The notes under the pieces were generated by a model that saw only the letters and a program-made list of their open reading frames with translations, did no database searches and was not told the DNA's origin. From the NCBI RefSeq assembly GCF_900094565.1, contig NZ_FMAF01000011.1, positions 1 to 64,000 of the forward strand: a stretch of DNA of 64,000 bases, read 5' to 3'. Of this stretch, positions 43,389-50,770 are shown piece after piece. Both the position numbers and the translations under genes were made by a program. Position 1 is the first letter of the stretch, and each line of letters opens with the position of its first letter. This DNA comes from Martinezella lusitana (GTDB taxonomy: Bacteria; Pseudomonadota; Alphaproteobacteria; Rhizobiales; Rhizobiaceae).

Positions 43389-43787
43389 ATGCCGATCCTC
43401 GGATCTTGCCAATGTAAAGCGGTACAGTATGAAGTGTCGGAACTGGACGGCCCGATGTGGAACTGCTTCTGCCAGACGTGCAGAAAGTCCCATGCGGCCG
43501 ATCATAACACTGCCGCCAAGGTGAAGAGTGAGAACTTCAAGCTGATTTCCGGCGAGGACGTCCTTCACAGCTTTGAGTCGACCCCTGGAAAACTGAGGTG
43601 GTTCTGCTCACGGTGTGGTTCGCACGTTTATGCCGAACGGCCTGCCAACCCTGAGATGAAGGTGCTGCGGGCAGGCACTTTTGACACTGATCCTGGTTCG
43701 GTTCCTATGTCCAACGTCTGGCTGTCCCACGCCAGGCCGTGGCTTGCTCACGACCCCGCGAAGGAAAACTTCGAAGAGTTCCCGTGA
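43389..43787 (+). CDS. GFA-family zinc protein (formaldehyde-activating enzyme-like)
   Basis: 132 residues of the GFA/Mss4-like fold. Zinc cysteines appear as GSCQCKAVQYEV, CFCQTCRKSHA and CSRCGSHVYAE. Family members bind zinc and, in the founding case, promote the reaction of glutathione with formaldehyde, but many have other unknown roles. Its presence could mean that a one-carbon or aldehyde product is released by the pathway. It is the last gene of the site-F operon. The ATG at 43389 is 2 bases after the aminotransferase stop and follows AAAGGA; a TTG two codons earlier is in frame. Confidence 0.75.
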   Translation: MPILGSCQCKAVQYEVSELDGPMWNCFCQTCRKSHAADHNTAAKVKSENFKLISGEDVLHSFESTPGKLRWFCSRCGSHVYAERPANPEMKVLRAGTFDTDPGSVPMSNVWLSHARPWLAHDPAKENFEEFP

Positions 43788-44149
43788 TCTCCACGGTTGC
43801 GCGCGCCAAGGGCCGATCGACGATGAGTTCGATCTGCCCGCTTCCCCAGCGGGGAAGGCTGGATGATCGAATGGCACTTGCCGCGTTCGACGCGCGGAGG
43901 TTGGGATGTTCCGTATGCCCCAATCAAAACGGTTGCCTCTTCGGATTACCGGACACCCTCAATAGTGCTTTGGTCCTGTCCTGATCGCGATGGCTGCCAC
44001 ATCGCTTCAGATCGGGCGGAACTCCGCTCGAGAACCTCCGACCGACGTCAGTTGCGTGACAACATGCTTTTGGAACTTTGAGGGCGTCGAGCGACCAACC
44101 GGTTTCATCGAAATCAACCCGACATCCCGATATGGGCATGGCGGCACTA
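43788..44149. other. Intergenic region before the ABC importer operon
   Basis: About 360 bases with no recognised gene. It holds one perfect short hairpin, CTTCCCC-agc-GGGGAAG at 43841-43857, without a T tract, which may end the upstream operon. The ATPase frame is open through this region (from 43990), but the true start lies beyond the operator. Confidence 0.45.
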
Positions 44150-44178
44150 TTGACAGATTATCAGACAATCTGTCATTC
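44150..44178 (+). promoter_or_regulatory. GntR-type operator-promoter, site G (ABC importer / ribB operon)
   Basis: TTGACA (44150-44155) overlaps CAGATTATCAGACAATCTG (44154-44172), a nearly perfect 19-bp palindrome (one mismatch between arms). TCATTC follows at 17-base spacing. The ATPase start is about 115 bases downstream. Confidence 0.75.
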
Positions 44179-44292
44179 TGTAGTTCACTGAGCGAGTTCT
44201 CGGAGCGTTCAAAGACGGCAGTCACAATCGGCAAGAGGCCCGGGCATCGGATGTCCTGGCGCGATCTGCTGCTGCCTAAAGGGAGGATGGGC

Positions 44293-45852
44293 ATGACGAA
44301 AGACGTCGCCGTAAGCATGACGGCCGTTGCCAAATCGTTTGGCGAAACGAAGGCATTGAAGAAATGCGATTTTGCCGCCAAGGCAGGGGAGGTGCACGCG
44401 ATCGTTGGCGAGAATGGCAGCGGCAAGAGCACCATGGCAAAGATCATGTCCGGCGTTATCGCTGCCGATGCAGGATCTGTCCTGATCCTTGGCAAGTCCA
44501 TCACCTCGCCAGTCGATGCCAAAGGGGTTGGTCTCGCTACGATCTTCCAGGAAGTCCTTGTCGCCGATGAAGCGAGTGTCCTCGACAACCTTTTCGTAGG
44601 AAGCGAGGACCTGTTCTCGCTTCGGAAAGCCTCCAGTGAACGTGAAAGCGCTGCGCAAAGCCTCCTCGACCGCCTGGTGGGAAAGCCTGTCGATCTCCGG
44701 CAGAACGTCGGTGATCTTCCGCTCAGCATCAAGCAATGGATCGTTATCGCCCGGGCCGTTCTGAGGAAACCCAAGGTCTTGATCCTAGACGAGTCCTCGG
44801 CGGCACTCGATCTCGACGCGACCGTCCGCCTCCACGAAGAGATCGATCGACTCCGGTCCGAGGGGTGCGCGGTAATCATCGTTACGCACCGCATCGCCGA
44901 GCTCGTCCGGATCGCCGATCGGGCGACAATACTGAGAGACGGTTTCACTGTCGGTGTCCTTGAGAAATCCGAGATCACCGAGGCCAATCTCCTGCGCATG
45001 ATGACCCCTCAAGACCGCCAGATTTCCGCCGCTGCTTCAACGTCTGCACCGGGCCTGCCGGGTGATCGCAAGGAAGCTCTTTCCGTCCATGGCGCGCGCC
45101 CCCAGGAGGCATCGCAACCGTTCGACTTCGTCCTTCCGCAGGGTTCTATCGTGGGCGTCGCGGGACTGGACGGCCAGGGCCAGGACGCCTTCGTGCGACT
45201 GGTCGCAAGGATTATCTCGCCCTTCGGAGGGGAGGTCCGGATCCTGAACAGGGAAAGCACCGGTCTCGTCAAAGTCAGCACGCTCGACGACGCCGCGAAC
45301 AAGGGCATTGTGTACGTATCCGGAGACCGGAAGCGGGAAGGAATTTTCCCGCAGCAGAGCATTTTCGAGAACCTCGCCATCGGTATCTATCAGAAGAACC
45401 TGGGGCCGTTCGGTGTCATCAGGCGGAAAAAGCTGAAGCAGACGTTTGCCCGGGAGGTCGAGCGGCTCCGCGTCAAGATCGGCCACCCGGACAACCGGAT
45501 TACGTCCCTTTCCGGTGGTAACCAGCAGAAGGTCCTGATCGGCCGCGCCTTCGCCAATGATCCCAGAGTGATCGTTCTTAACGACCCTGCTCGGGGCGTG
45601 GACCTCAACACCAAACGCGACCTGTATCGCGAGCTTCGGCTGTTTGCCGAAGGTGGCGGCTCGGTAATCTACCTTTCGAGCGAGATCGAGGAGTTTCTTG
45701 GTTTCGCCGATCGCGTCGATGTCTTTCACAAAGGGAGCATCCATCGCTCCCTCGACGGCCCCGACATCAACGAAGAAACCATTCTCGCTGCAATGTTCGG
45801 CCGCTCGGTTGCCGACACCATGGAATTCTCCAAAGAGAGAAAGGCACACTGA
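44293..45852 (+). CDS. CUT2-type ABC importer ATPase (two nucleotide-binding domains)
   Basis: 519 residues with two ABC domains. The first has a normal Walker A (GENGSGKSTM, about residue 40), a deviant signature (LPLSIKQW instead of LSxxQ) and Walker B VLILDESSAA. The second has the degenerate Walker A usual for this family (AGLDGQGQDAF), a good signature LSGGNQQKV, but a Walker B reading VIVLNDPARGVD, where the expected Asp-Glu pair is Asn-Asp. One site may thus be catalytically weak. The ATG at 44293 follows GGGAGG; the open frame upstream crosses the promoter. It powers import of the ligand of the binding protein at 40923. The stop overlaps the permease start (TGATG). Confidence 0.87.
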   Translation: MTKDVAVSMTAVAKSFGETKALKKCDFAAKAGEVHAIVGENGSGKSTMAKIMSGVIAADAGSVLILGKSITSPVDAKGVGLATIFQEVLVADEASVLDNLFVGSEDLFSLRKASSERESAAQSLLDRLVGKPVDLRQNVGDLPLSIKQWIVIARAVLRKPKVLILDESSAALDLDATVRLHEEIDRLRSEGCAVIIVTHRIAELVRIADRATILRDGFTVGVLEKSEITEANLLRMMTPQDRQISAAASTSAPGLPGDRKEALSVHGARPQEASQPFDFVLPQGSIVGVAGLDGQGQDAFVRLVARIISPFGGEVRILNRESTGLVKVSTLDDAANKGIVYVSGDRKREGIFPQQSIFENLAIGIYQKNLGPFGVIRRKKLKQTFAREVERLRVKIGHPDNRITSLSGGNQQKVLIGRAFANDPRVIVLNDPARGVDLNTKRDLYRELRLFAEGGGSVIYLSSEIEEFLGFADRVDVFHKGSIHRSLDGPDINEETILAAMFGRSVADTMEFSKERKAH

Positions 45853-46820
45853 TGTCGCAACGTTTTGGATTTCCTGCGCTCGACAGGTCGCTGACCGTAC
45901 CGTTCGTTCTTTTCGGAGTGTTGCTCGTCGCTGCAGCCTTGCTGTCGCCGCGGCTGTTCACCGCAACCGGAATAGGCGGAGCAATCATCGTCGCAGCACC
46001 TTTGATCCTCACAACGCTCGCCCTGACACCGATCGTGATGGCAGGACGCGGTTCGGTTGATCTTTCCGTTGGCCCCTTGATGGGTTTCGTGAACGTCACC
46101 CTGATCGGCTGGCTCTCGGCAAGTGGTTACACGTCGCCACTCGCGGTGGTTTGCTGGGTGGTAGCAGTCGGCGCGCTGTACCAGTTGCTGCAGGCGCTCA
46201 TCATCATCTACGTCCGGGTCGCCCCCATCATCGTCACGCTTTCCAGCTTCCTCGTCCTTTCAGGCGTGAACCTCATGGTCATGTCAAGGCCCGGCGGCGT
46301 CGCGCCGGACTGGATGATGACGTGGGGAGCAGGAACCACGATCTTATCTCCGGTGCTGATTATCGTCCTGGCGGCGTTCGCTCTTTGGGCCGTTATGCGC
46401 CGGACCACCTTTTACTCCCACCTCCGCATGACAGGCGCCGACGAACGGATGGCCTACACGAGCGGAGTGAAAGTCGACACCGTACGCATCTGCGCCCATC
46501 TCCTCGGCGGCGTCTTCGTTGGCCTTGCCGCGCTCAGCTATACGGCATTGATCTCTTCGGGCGATCCTACCCAGGGAAGCAGCTACACGCTCCAGGCAGT
46601 TACCGCCCTGGTGCTCGGTGGCGCAAACCTGGCTGGCGGGAGAGGGGGGGCTTTGGGGTCGACGCTTGGTGCGCTGAACATGTTCCTCATCTCGTACCTG
46701 CTTTCCGCCTTCAGTTTCGGAAGCGTGACAGGGTTCGTGACGCAAATGGCTTTCGGCCTGATCCTCGTGGCATCGCTCCTCGTCAACGTATTCATGACGG
46801 CCCGGCGCCCGGCTTTCTAG
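45852..46820 (+). CDS. CUT2-type ABC permease 1
   Basis: A 322-residue membrane protein with about ten predicted helices, of the RbsC-like family. Conserved segments include VRVAPIIVTLSSFLVLSGVN, SGDPTQGSSYTLQAVTALVL and GGANLAGGRGGALGSTLGAL, the latter containing the cytoplasmic loop that contacts the ATPase. It starts at an ATG overlapping the ATPase stop by one base. It is very similar to the partial permease at 63298-64000, so the transporter is duplicated in the window. It forms a heterodimer with the following permease. Confidence 0.87.
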   Translation: MSQRFGFPALDRSLTVPFVLFGVLLVAAALLSPRLFTATGIGGAIIVAAPLILTTLALTPIVMAGRGSVDLSVGPLMGFVNVTLIGWLSASGYTSPLAVVCWVVAVGALYQLLQALIIIYVRVAPIIVTLSSFLVLSGVNLMVMSRPGGVAPDWMMTWGAGTTILSPVLIIVLAAFALWAVMRRTTFYSHLRMTGADERMAYTSGVKVDTVRICAHLLGGVFVGLAALSYTALISSGDPTQGSSYTLQAVTALVLGGANLAGGRGGALGSTLGALNMFLISYLLSAFSFGSVTGFVTQMAFGLILVASLLVNVFMTARRPAF

Positions 46821-46832
46821 GGAGGACTTGTA

Positions 46833-47846
46833 ATGACTTTACTCGCAACGGAACAGACGATGAGCCAAACAGGACGATCGGTAAAACTGCAGCGCAGCAT
46901 CGTGATTGGCTTTGGTCTGCTTGCCGCACTTCTCGTGCTGGGTACGATCCTTGTTCCGGGGTTCATCTCCCCCCGTAACGCGCGTTCGATATTGCTGCTT
47001 GCCGCTTTCCTGGGGCTTGCATCGTTGGGACAGACGCTATGTGCCATGGTCGGCGCGCTTGATCTCTCCATTCCCTATGTCATCGGGGGAGCGAACATTC
47101 TCTTCCCAAGCCTGTTGGTCACCGGCATGCCTGCCTGGCTGGCCGCAATAGTGGTCGTTATCCTGGGAGCAGCAATCGGGGTCGCGAACGGCTTTTTGAG
47201 CTTCAGGCTGCAGGGCCAGGCTCTCATCATGTCCCTGGGGGTCGGCTTCGCATTTGTCGGTGCGGTACAGCTGTACACCTCCATCGGTTCCGACTACGGC
47301 GGCACGGTTTTCGCGCCCGTACCGAACTGGCTCCGGAATTTCGCCGCGTTCAACGGGAAGACCTTCGGGCTTTCCCTGCCGCCGGTGGTGCTGGTTTGGC
47401 TGCTCATAACGCTTGCGACCATCTGGGCTCTGTACAACACCTGGTTTGGCCGCTCCATCTACGCGGTGGGGGGCAGCAGGACTGCAGCGGCACGGCTTGG
47501 CATTTCCGAAACCAAGGTCTGGACCAGCATTCACGGTATCAGTGGAGCGATGTCGGCACTGACGGGCGTATTGCTGCTCGGGTTTTCCGGCGGCGGATTC
47601 GTTGGCGTCGGAGATCCATATCTCTTCACCACCGTTGCGGCCGTTGTGATCGGCGGCACCTCGTTGCTTGGAGGCGCAGGCGGATACGGGGCAACCGTTC
47701 TCGGCGTACTCGTATTGACGGTAATGACGTCCCTGCTGGTTGGGCTGGGCCTGAGTTTTGCCGCGCAACAGGCGATCGTGGGTCTGCTGATCGTGCCGAT
47801 GGTGGCCGTCTACGCTCGTACCCCGCATATCCGCAACCAGATCTGA
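46833..47846 (+). CDS. CUT2-type ABC permease 2
   Basis: 337 residues, about ten membrane helices. FISPRNARSILLLAAFLGLA near the N-terminus, SFRLQGQALIMSLGVGFAFV, and the C-terminal GGTSLLGGAGGYGATVLGVL are family-typical. It is almost superimposable on the permease at 62266-63285, with the same ending (YARTPHIRNQI versus YARSPHIRNQI). AGGGAGGA precedes the ATG. It is encoded 12 bases after permease 1 and works with it as the transmembrane pore. Confidence 0.87.
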   Translation: MTLLATEQTMSQTGRSVKLQRSIVIGFGLLAALLVLGTILVPGFISPRNARSILLLAAFLGLASLGQTLCAMVGALDLSIPYVIGGANILFPSLLVTGMPAWLAAIVVVILGAAIGVANGFLSFRLQGQALIMSLGVGFAFVGAVQLYTSIGSDYGGTVFAPVPNWLRNFAAFNGKTFGLSLPPVVLVWLLITLATIWALYNTWFGRSIYAVGGSRTAAARLGISETKVWTSIHGISGAMSALTGVLLLGFSGGGFVGVGDPYLFTTVAAVVIGGTSLLGGAGGYGATVLGVLVLTVMTSLLVGLGLSFAAQQAIVGLLIVPMVAVYARTPHIRNQI

Positions 47847-47862
47847 TCGAAAGGCCGGCAAA

Positions 47863-48372
47863 TTGAAGATTGTCGCGATAACTGGCAATGTCTCGCGCCC
47901 CTCGAAGACGCGGGCGCTCGGGGAATACGCACTCTCGAGCGTCTCGCCCGGTCACACACGGTATCTGTTTGACCTGGTCGATGTTCTCCCGGTGTTGGGA
48001 ACCACCCTGTGGCGTTCGGAGGCTCCTGTTGGACTCGCGAACGTTCTTGACGCAATCCAGTCTTCAGATGTCCTCATCGTGGGCACGCCGGTCTTCAAGT
48101 CCTCGATGACCGGCCTTCTCAAGCATCTTTTCGACCTCTTCGAAATGACAGCCCTGCAGGGGAAACCCGTGTTGATATTCGCAACGGGTAAAGCCGAAGC
48201 CCATGGTCAGCACGTCGAGGCTCACCTGCGCTCATTGATGGGCTTCTTCAAAGCCGAGGTTCGCGGTGACTTCATCTATGCGATGGACGGCGACTTTCCA
48301 GATTCGGCACCGTCTGCGGAACTCCGGGAGCGGGTCGACCGCCAACTCGCTCGCACTCTGGGCCATGTTTAG
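47863..48372 (+). CDS. NAD(P)H-dependent FMN reductase (SsuE/MsuE-like)
   Basis: 169 residues from a TTG start with AAAGG upstream. KIVAITGNVSRPSKTRALGE is the flavodoxin-like phosphate-binding loop and VGTPVFKSSMTGLLKHLFDL is the SsuE/MsuE flavin-contact helix. These enzymes provide reduced FMN to two-component monooxygenases such as SsuD, MsuD and RutA relatives. It lies 16 bases after the permease and 15 before ribB. It is therefore a second flavin reductase in the regulon, of a different fold from the one at 38614. Confidence 0.83.
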   Translation: MKIVAITGNVSRPSKTRALGEYALSSVSPGHTRYLFDLVDVLPVLGTTLWRSEAPVGLANVLDAIQSSDVLIVGTPVFKSSMTGLLKHLFDLFEMTALQGKPVLIFATGKAEAHGQHVEAHLRSLMGFFKAEVRGDFIYAMDGDFPDSAPSAELRERVDRQLARTLGHV

Positions 48373-48387
48373 TTCAAGGAGAAGACC

Positions 48388-49179
48388 ATGAAGTTTGCTC
48401 CCATCGAGAGCGCAGTTAAAGCAATCGCCGCCGGAGAGATGATCATCGTCGTGGACGACGAAGACCGGGAAAACGAAGGCGACATCCTGGTTGCCGCGGA
48501 CAAGGTGACGAACGATCATGTTGCCTTCATGATGCGTTATGCGCGCGGCCTGATCTGCGTTCCGATGACCGGGGACCGGCTGGACGAACTGGATATCCCG
48601 CTCATGGTGGAGCGTAACTCGGATTCCATGCAGACAGCGTTCACTGTCTCAGTGGACCTGATACAAGGCGTATCGACCGGCATTTCCGCAGAAGACCGCG
48701 CCAAGACCATCAGGGCGCTCGCTGACGCATCGACGGTGCCGGAGGACCTGTCCCGGCCGGGCCACATATTCCCCCTGCGGGCAAACCCGTCCGGTGTCCT
48801 CGGCCGCCCCGGCCATACGGAAGCCGCGGTGGATTTCGCGCGGCTGGCCGGGCTCGAGCCAGCGGGTGTCATCTGCGAAATCGCCAACGACGACGGCACT
48901 ATGGCGCGTCTTCCCGAGCTCAGCGAATTCGCTGAGCGGCATGGCCTCCTCATGGTGACCATCGAAGCCCTGATCGAATATTGCCGCGAGATCGATAAAA
49001 GCGGCCTTTGTGCAGATCACGCAGCCAGGGAGGCGGCGATGGCCAATGTTTCGTATCTGACAAGCAGACTTTCCCCGTGCCCTCAGACGGAGAGCGAACT
49101 CCTGCGTTGGTGGCCTCCGATACACGCGAAGGAAAGCGCGTTTGAAGGTGCCCACGGGGAGCCTCGTGACGCTAACTGA
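48388..49179 (+). CDS. ribB: 3,4-dihydroxy-2-butanone 4-phosphate synthase
   Basis: 263 residues. All RibB signatures are present: VVDDEDRENEGDILVAADKV (metal and substrate site, about residues 20-39), RGLICVPMTGDR, STGISAEDRAKTIRALAD, RPGHIFPLRANPSGVLGRPG and GHTEAAVDFARLAGL. It converts ribulose 5-phosphate to the four-carbon riboflavin precursor plus formate. No RibA domain follows; instead there is a 50-residue unassigned tail. Only 15 bases separate it from the FMN reductase, too few for an FMN riboswitch, so it is expressed with the importer under site G. It is likely a dedicated flavin-supply gene, or else a RibB relative with a catabolic lyase role. Confidence 0.87.
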   Translation: MKFAPIESAVKAIAAGEMIIVVDDEDRENEGDILVAADKVTNDHVAFMMRYARGLICVPMTGDRLDELDIPLMVERNSDSMQTAFTVSVDLIQGVSTGISAEDRAKTIRALADASTVPEDLSRPGHIFPLRANPSGVLGRPGHTEAAVDFARLAGLEPAGVICEIANDDGTMARLPELSEFAERHGLLMVTIEALIEYCREIDKSGLCADHAAREAAMANVSYLTSRLSPCPQTESELLRWWPPIHAKESAFEGAHGEPRDAN

Positions 49180-49258
49180 CCATGGTTAGCTGCGCGATGA
49201 TCGGGCATAACAAACCGTGAGCCACTTTATCGTCGCCACTGCTTTCCTGCTGAATTAT

Positions 49259-49683
49259 CGGCCCACGCGATGTCGCTTTAGTTCCGTTTCCCTTTTCAGT
49301 CTCCGGATGGTCGAGGATATGCTGGCCGCTCTTGGGATCATTGTCTCGCACCCTACGATCCGCCGGGCAGAGAATTTGGTCGTTCGCCAACGACAAGCTT
49401 CAATCCTACAACACCGAACGAGACATCACGCCGGCTGTCGCGCATCGGCATCACAAGGGCTTGAACAATCGAGCGGAGAATTCGCACCAGCCAATCCGAC
49501 GGCAACAGCGGATCAAGTAGCCTTTCAGGTCACAACGACTCTTGCGGCGCTTCGTCTCCATCCATGACCCGATTGCTAACATGTTCCACATCCCCCCATC
49601 ACCTCACCGCGAGCCATGTCGCGAACTGGGGGCAGCAGCGATGAACCTATGGGCGCAAATCGTTTGCGCATGGCTGACAAAAT
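49259..49683 (+). mobile_element. Decayed IS6-family transposase remnant
   Basis: Three reading frames carry pieces of an IS6/IS26-type transposase in the right order: SLRMVEDMLAALGIIVSHPT (N-terminal DNA-binding part), then DKLQSYNTERDITPAVAHRH and HHKGLNNRAENSHQPIRR (the end of the DDE domain, with its Glu region), then after an in-frame TAG, RRFVSIHDPIANMFHIP and a final MNLWAQIVCAWL. The central DDE region is missing. No intact terminal inverted repeats were found. It marks an old insertion and recombination point between the two halves of the catabolic island. Confidence 0.75.
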
Positions 49684-49950
49684 AGCCCCGCGTCACGGGC
49701 TCGACCCTTTGCCGTTGAGTTCACGATGCCCCGTCGAAACCACGGCGAGGGCTGGCCTCGCCAGTCAATTGCCCCGTCCATGCGTCACGGAATATGATGT
49801 TCCACCGAGAGGGACTCGCCAGGACGTTCAGTTCTCTATGCGGATTTATTCTTTTAAATCAATCTCGTAACAAAAATCAGATAAGTTCTATTATGGAACT
49901 CAACGCCCCCGGGCAATTCCAAATAGTGTCAATTGCATGCTAAAATCCCT
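49684..49950. other. Scar region after the IS remnant
   Basis: AT-richer DNA (TTTATTCTTTTAAATCAATC and nearby) with no recognised gene, terminal repeat or operator. Probably leftover from the mobile element or its flank. Confidence 0.35.
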
Positions 49951-50157
49951 TTAAGTTCTGTCACAGCGAGCTATTTCGATTTTTCGAAAAGCATCGTCGA
50001 GAGTCTCCACTTCGAGCAGTAGCAAGGCATCGTTCAAGCAGCGCTCGATATCGTCCACTCTCCTGCCCTCTATTTGGGCAATCATAGGAATCGTCTTCCC
50101 TCGTGCCAGCCATCGCAAGGATGCCATCTGGAGAGGACAAAGGTTCGATATTGTCAT
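49951..50157 (-). CDS. Small LuxR-type helix-turn-helix protein, 68 aa
   Basis: 68 residues. LCPLQMASLRWLARGKTIPM, IAQIEGRRVDDIERCLNDAL and LLLEVETLDDAFRKIEIARC follow the four-helix pattern of LuxR-type DNA-binding domains (LTxxExxxLxxxAxGkt..eIA..l). No receiver or sensor domain is attached. Such stand-alone LuxR-like proteins occur on rhizobial replicons. The ribosome binding site is weak, so the gene may be real but poorly expressed, or the tail of a larger lost gene. Confidence 0.45.
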   Translation of the reverse strand: MTISNLCPLQMASLRWLARGKTIPMIAQIEGRRVDDIERCLNDALLLLEVETLDDAFRKIEIARCDRT

Positions 50158-50279
50158 TCTAGAACTACCATCTCGTACTCGATCGAGGCGTTAGGAATTT
50201 AGTTGATGCTCATGGACGAAGGCCAAAATTCCCTGCTTGAACTCAACTGACCACCGGCCGATCGGCTCTGGGTTGCGCT

Positions 50280-50713
50280 TCAGGGCGGTAGTGATGGGCA
50301 GCCGTCGCCTTGGACCGCCGGCTGTACAAGCCGGGTTCTAAGCTGAAGAATATCGTTTGCAGCCTCAACGAAGCTCTCCATCGAAGTCTTGTGCTCCGGC
50401 AGCAGTCGCTTGACCAAACGTAATTCCAAGAGCAGCTTGGTCTTGTTGTTTTCGTAGTAGAGTGGAAATTTTTTGATGTTGAGGCCTTTGATGTCGTAGG
50501 ACAGGTCTGGTAGGCATTATAGCTCACTGCCGTAAAATGCTGGTTGGCGCGCGCTATGTGAATCGCATCGGCCCCATCCTCTGCGATGAAATTCACGTAG
50601 CTTTGGGAGGCGCCCCGGTGCTTGAGTGAATCAAACGTCAGTCCGGCGATCCCGATCACACAAATGGGAACGACCAAAAGCAGCATTTTCGTTTTGATAC
50701 TGATATGTGCCAT
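50280..50713 (-). pseudogene. Truncated, frameshifted chemoreceptor gene
   Basis: The ATG at 50713 opens SIKTKMLLLVVPICVIGIAG, a membrane-anchor start typical of methyl-accepting proteins, followed by a periplasmic segment (FIAEDGADAIHIARANQHFT). After about 70 codons a frameshift moves the coding to another frame (YDIKGLNIKKFPLYYENNKT, then KRLLPEHKTSMESFVEAAND), which ends at a stop near 50280. HAMP and signalling domains are gone. It is next to the IS remnant. Confidence 0.7.
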
Positions 50714-50770
50714 GAACGAGATAATTGCCCACCCTTCTTCAATATGTGGTTCAGCGCGTTGCCCATGCTG

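Noticed and set aside
43990..44292. 101-codon N-terminal extension of the ABC ATPase
   Set aside because: The extension would run across the operator-promoter site G; the start at 44293 has an ideal GGGAGG.
48373..48387. FMN riboswitch before ribB
   Set aside because: Only 15 bases lie between the FMN reductase stop and the ribB start; there is no room for an RFN element.
38614..49179. Riboflavin breakdown cluster
   Set aside because: The presence of flavin reductases, a luciferase-like monooxygenase and RibB brought the described riboflavin-degrading clusters to mind. But those encode a riboflavin kinase and ribokinase, which are missing, and RibB is biosynthetic. It remains a remote alternative.
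49168..49190. Hairpin at the end of ribB as terminator
   Set aside because: GCTAAC/GTTAGC makes only a 6-bp stem overlapping the stop codon and has no T tract.
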